Below, one piece after another: positions 50,758-51,543 of a stretch of 51,543 bases of DNA. Source of the DNA: an uncultured Oscillospiraceae bacterium. GTDB lineage: Bacteria; Bacillota; Clostridia; Oscillospirales; Oscillospiraceae. Position 1 is the stretch's first letter, and each line of letters starts with the position of its first letter. A program made the position numbers and the translations under genes. The notes beneath the pieces were generated by a model, which saw nothing but the letters and a program-made list of their open reading frames with translations, searched no databases and had not been told where the DNA came from. The stretch spans positions 1 to 51,543 of the forward strand of contig CAAEKQ010000001.1 of assembly GCA_900756575.1 (NCBI GenBank), in the 5' to 3' direction.

Positions 50758-50797
50758 AAGGGTGTGCTGTACGATTATGTGCAGCACACCCTTTTTG
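50758..50797. terminator. bidirectional terminator
   Basis: Twelve-base stem AAGGGTGTGCTG/CAGCACACCCTT (50758-50769 with 50782-50793) between converging genes, T-rich on both strands. Confidence 0.85.
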
Positions 50798-50798
50798 G

Positions 50799-51543
50799 TT
50801 ACTTGGTCTGATCGCCCACCTTGCGCTCGGTGCAGAAGCTGGCGATACAGGTAAACAGCTCGTCGCCCTGAGGACGCATATTGATGGATTTGCAGCGGTC
50901 ACAATAGCTGTAGGCAAGGGATGCCTTCAGCGGGAACTGTCCGTTGCCGGTGATATACACATGGCTGTCGGCGGGAACCTCGGGAATGGTCTCCAGGGGC
51001 AGCTTTTCGATATCGTAGTTGTGGGGGCCGTTCACCGCAGGCTTGGTGGGATCGTCGGCCTGATACTCGATGTAGGTGTGATCTCCCTCGGTGCGGACGG
51101 AGAACTTGATATCGCCCTTGGGATTGTCCTTGCCCATGGGCAGGTAGTACACCGGGAAGTCCTTGCCGATGGCGGGGATGGAGTACATGGCCTGCTCAGG
51201 ATAAGCCACACAAGCCATTGCGCCGATGACCGCCTCGTTGCCCACGCCGGTAATCACGTGCATGGCGCCCTTCTTTACCTTGCCGCTGGCATAAATGACA
51301 GCGTTGCGAAGGTAGGTTGCATTCCAGTGATCGTTTGCCTGAGGAGGACCCCCAAGACCACCGGGTGCACCACCGGGACCTCCGGGACCCCCAGGGCCGC
51401 CAGGTGCAGCACCCTTAGGAGCACCACCAGGACCGCCAGGAGCCCCACCGGGCGCTCCACTAGGTCCGCCAGCAGGCTTTTCGCCGCCGGGTGCACCACC
51501 CTTAGGCGCACCGCCAGGACCACCGGGGCCACCGCCGGGACCA
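50799..51543 (-). CDS. protein with Gly-Gly-Ala/Pro repeat region, 5' end outside window
   Basis: The minus-strand frame is open to the window edge, giving at least 247 residues. The first about 75 visible residues are low-complexity GGPGGAPGG and GAPKG units, then a non-repetitive C-terminal domain (NDHWNATYLRNAVIYASGKV, VYYLPMGKDNPKGDIKFSVR). Four late cysteines, YCDRC and CIASFC, could bind a metal. The internal ATG at 51263 is not the start, since coding sequence continues upstream. I do not recognise the family; the repeat may be a flexible linker or a surface-exposed stalk. Confidence 0.65.
   Translation of the reverse strand, partial: GPGGGPGGPGGAPKGGAPGGEKPAGGPSGAPGGAPGGPGGAPKGAAPGGPGGPGGPGGAPGGLGGPPQANDHWNATYLRNAVIYASGKVKKGAMHVITGVGNEAVIGAMACVAYPEQAMYSIPAIGKDFPVYYLPMGKDNPKGDIKFSVRTEGDHTYIEYQADDPTKPAVNGPHNYDIEKLPLETIPEVPADSHVYITGNGQFPLKASLAYSYCDRCKSINMRPQGDELFTCIASFCTERKVGDQTK

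Noticed and set aside
1..51543. CRISPR array, tRNA or rRNA genes
   Set aside because: No regularly spaced direct repeats, no cloverleaf-like sequence and no rRNA segments were seen on either strand by eye.

Overview
The window looks like chromosomal DNA of a fairly GC-rich Gram-positive anaerobe of the class Clostridia, probably an Oscillospiraceae-type gut bacterium. This is an inference from strong AGGAGG-type ribosome sites, lipoprotein solute-binding proteins, lysine and glycine riboswitches, FeoB with its small Cys-rich partner, ferredoxin/flavoprotein redox genes, and many U-tailed terminators. No rRNA or tRNA gene was seen.

Layout. 1-412: a small Cys-rich gene of mobile-element type. 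530-1173: a deletion scar joining the start of a possible regulator gene to the tail of a solute-binding protein gene, beside an intact relative (1335-3056). 3278-5783: a polar amino acid ABC transporter with its own promoter. 5872-8644: ferrous iron uptake (FeoA-FeoB fusion plus Cys-rich partner) behind a metal-repressor-like palindrome. 8838-10280 pncB; an orphan holin; an FAD fumarate-reductase-like enzyme (10739-12232); a Cys-rich clostridial protein (12383-13357). 13415-16357: a lysine riboswitch and the lysine ABC transporter it should control. 16499-21647: a tight run of glycosyltransferase, tmk, DJ-1/PfpI protein, 5-formyl-THF cyclo-ligase, mltG and peptidase U32. 21763-27749: carA-carB, then guaA.

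An integrative and mobilizable element of about 9.7 kb (27738-37445) sits in the 3' end of guaA, flanked by a 12-bp direct repeat that spells the last three guaA codons and stop. It carries a C1-type repressor, an excisionase-like protein, a tyrosine integrase, a MobC-like protein, an AAA ATPase, a MobV relaxase with a candidate oriT, and an unusual cargo. The cargo is PadR, a HAAS-type membrane protein and a secreted protein on one strand, and a second secreted protein plus a propeller/solute-binding lipoprotein on the other. Repeated sequence motifs lie at both ends and at internal promoters. This cargo is the best candidate here for an undescribed system.

Right of the element: an IS3-family remnant, a complete Dpp/Opp-type peptide ABC operon (38001-43612) with a four-helix membrane protein, a small relic ORF, an unassigned structured-RNA candidate, a Crp/Fnr regulator divergent from a two-cluster ferredoxin protein, a ferredoxin-FAD reductase, a glycine-riboswitch-controlled alanine/glycine symporter, an SDR oxidoreductase, and a protein with Gly-Gly-Ala/Pro repeats cut by the window edge.

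All function calls come from reading the sequence. No database search was run, and family names are from recognition of motifs and overall sequence character.
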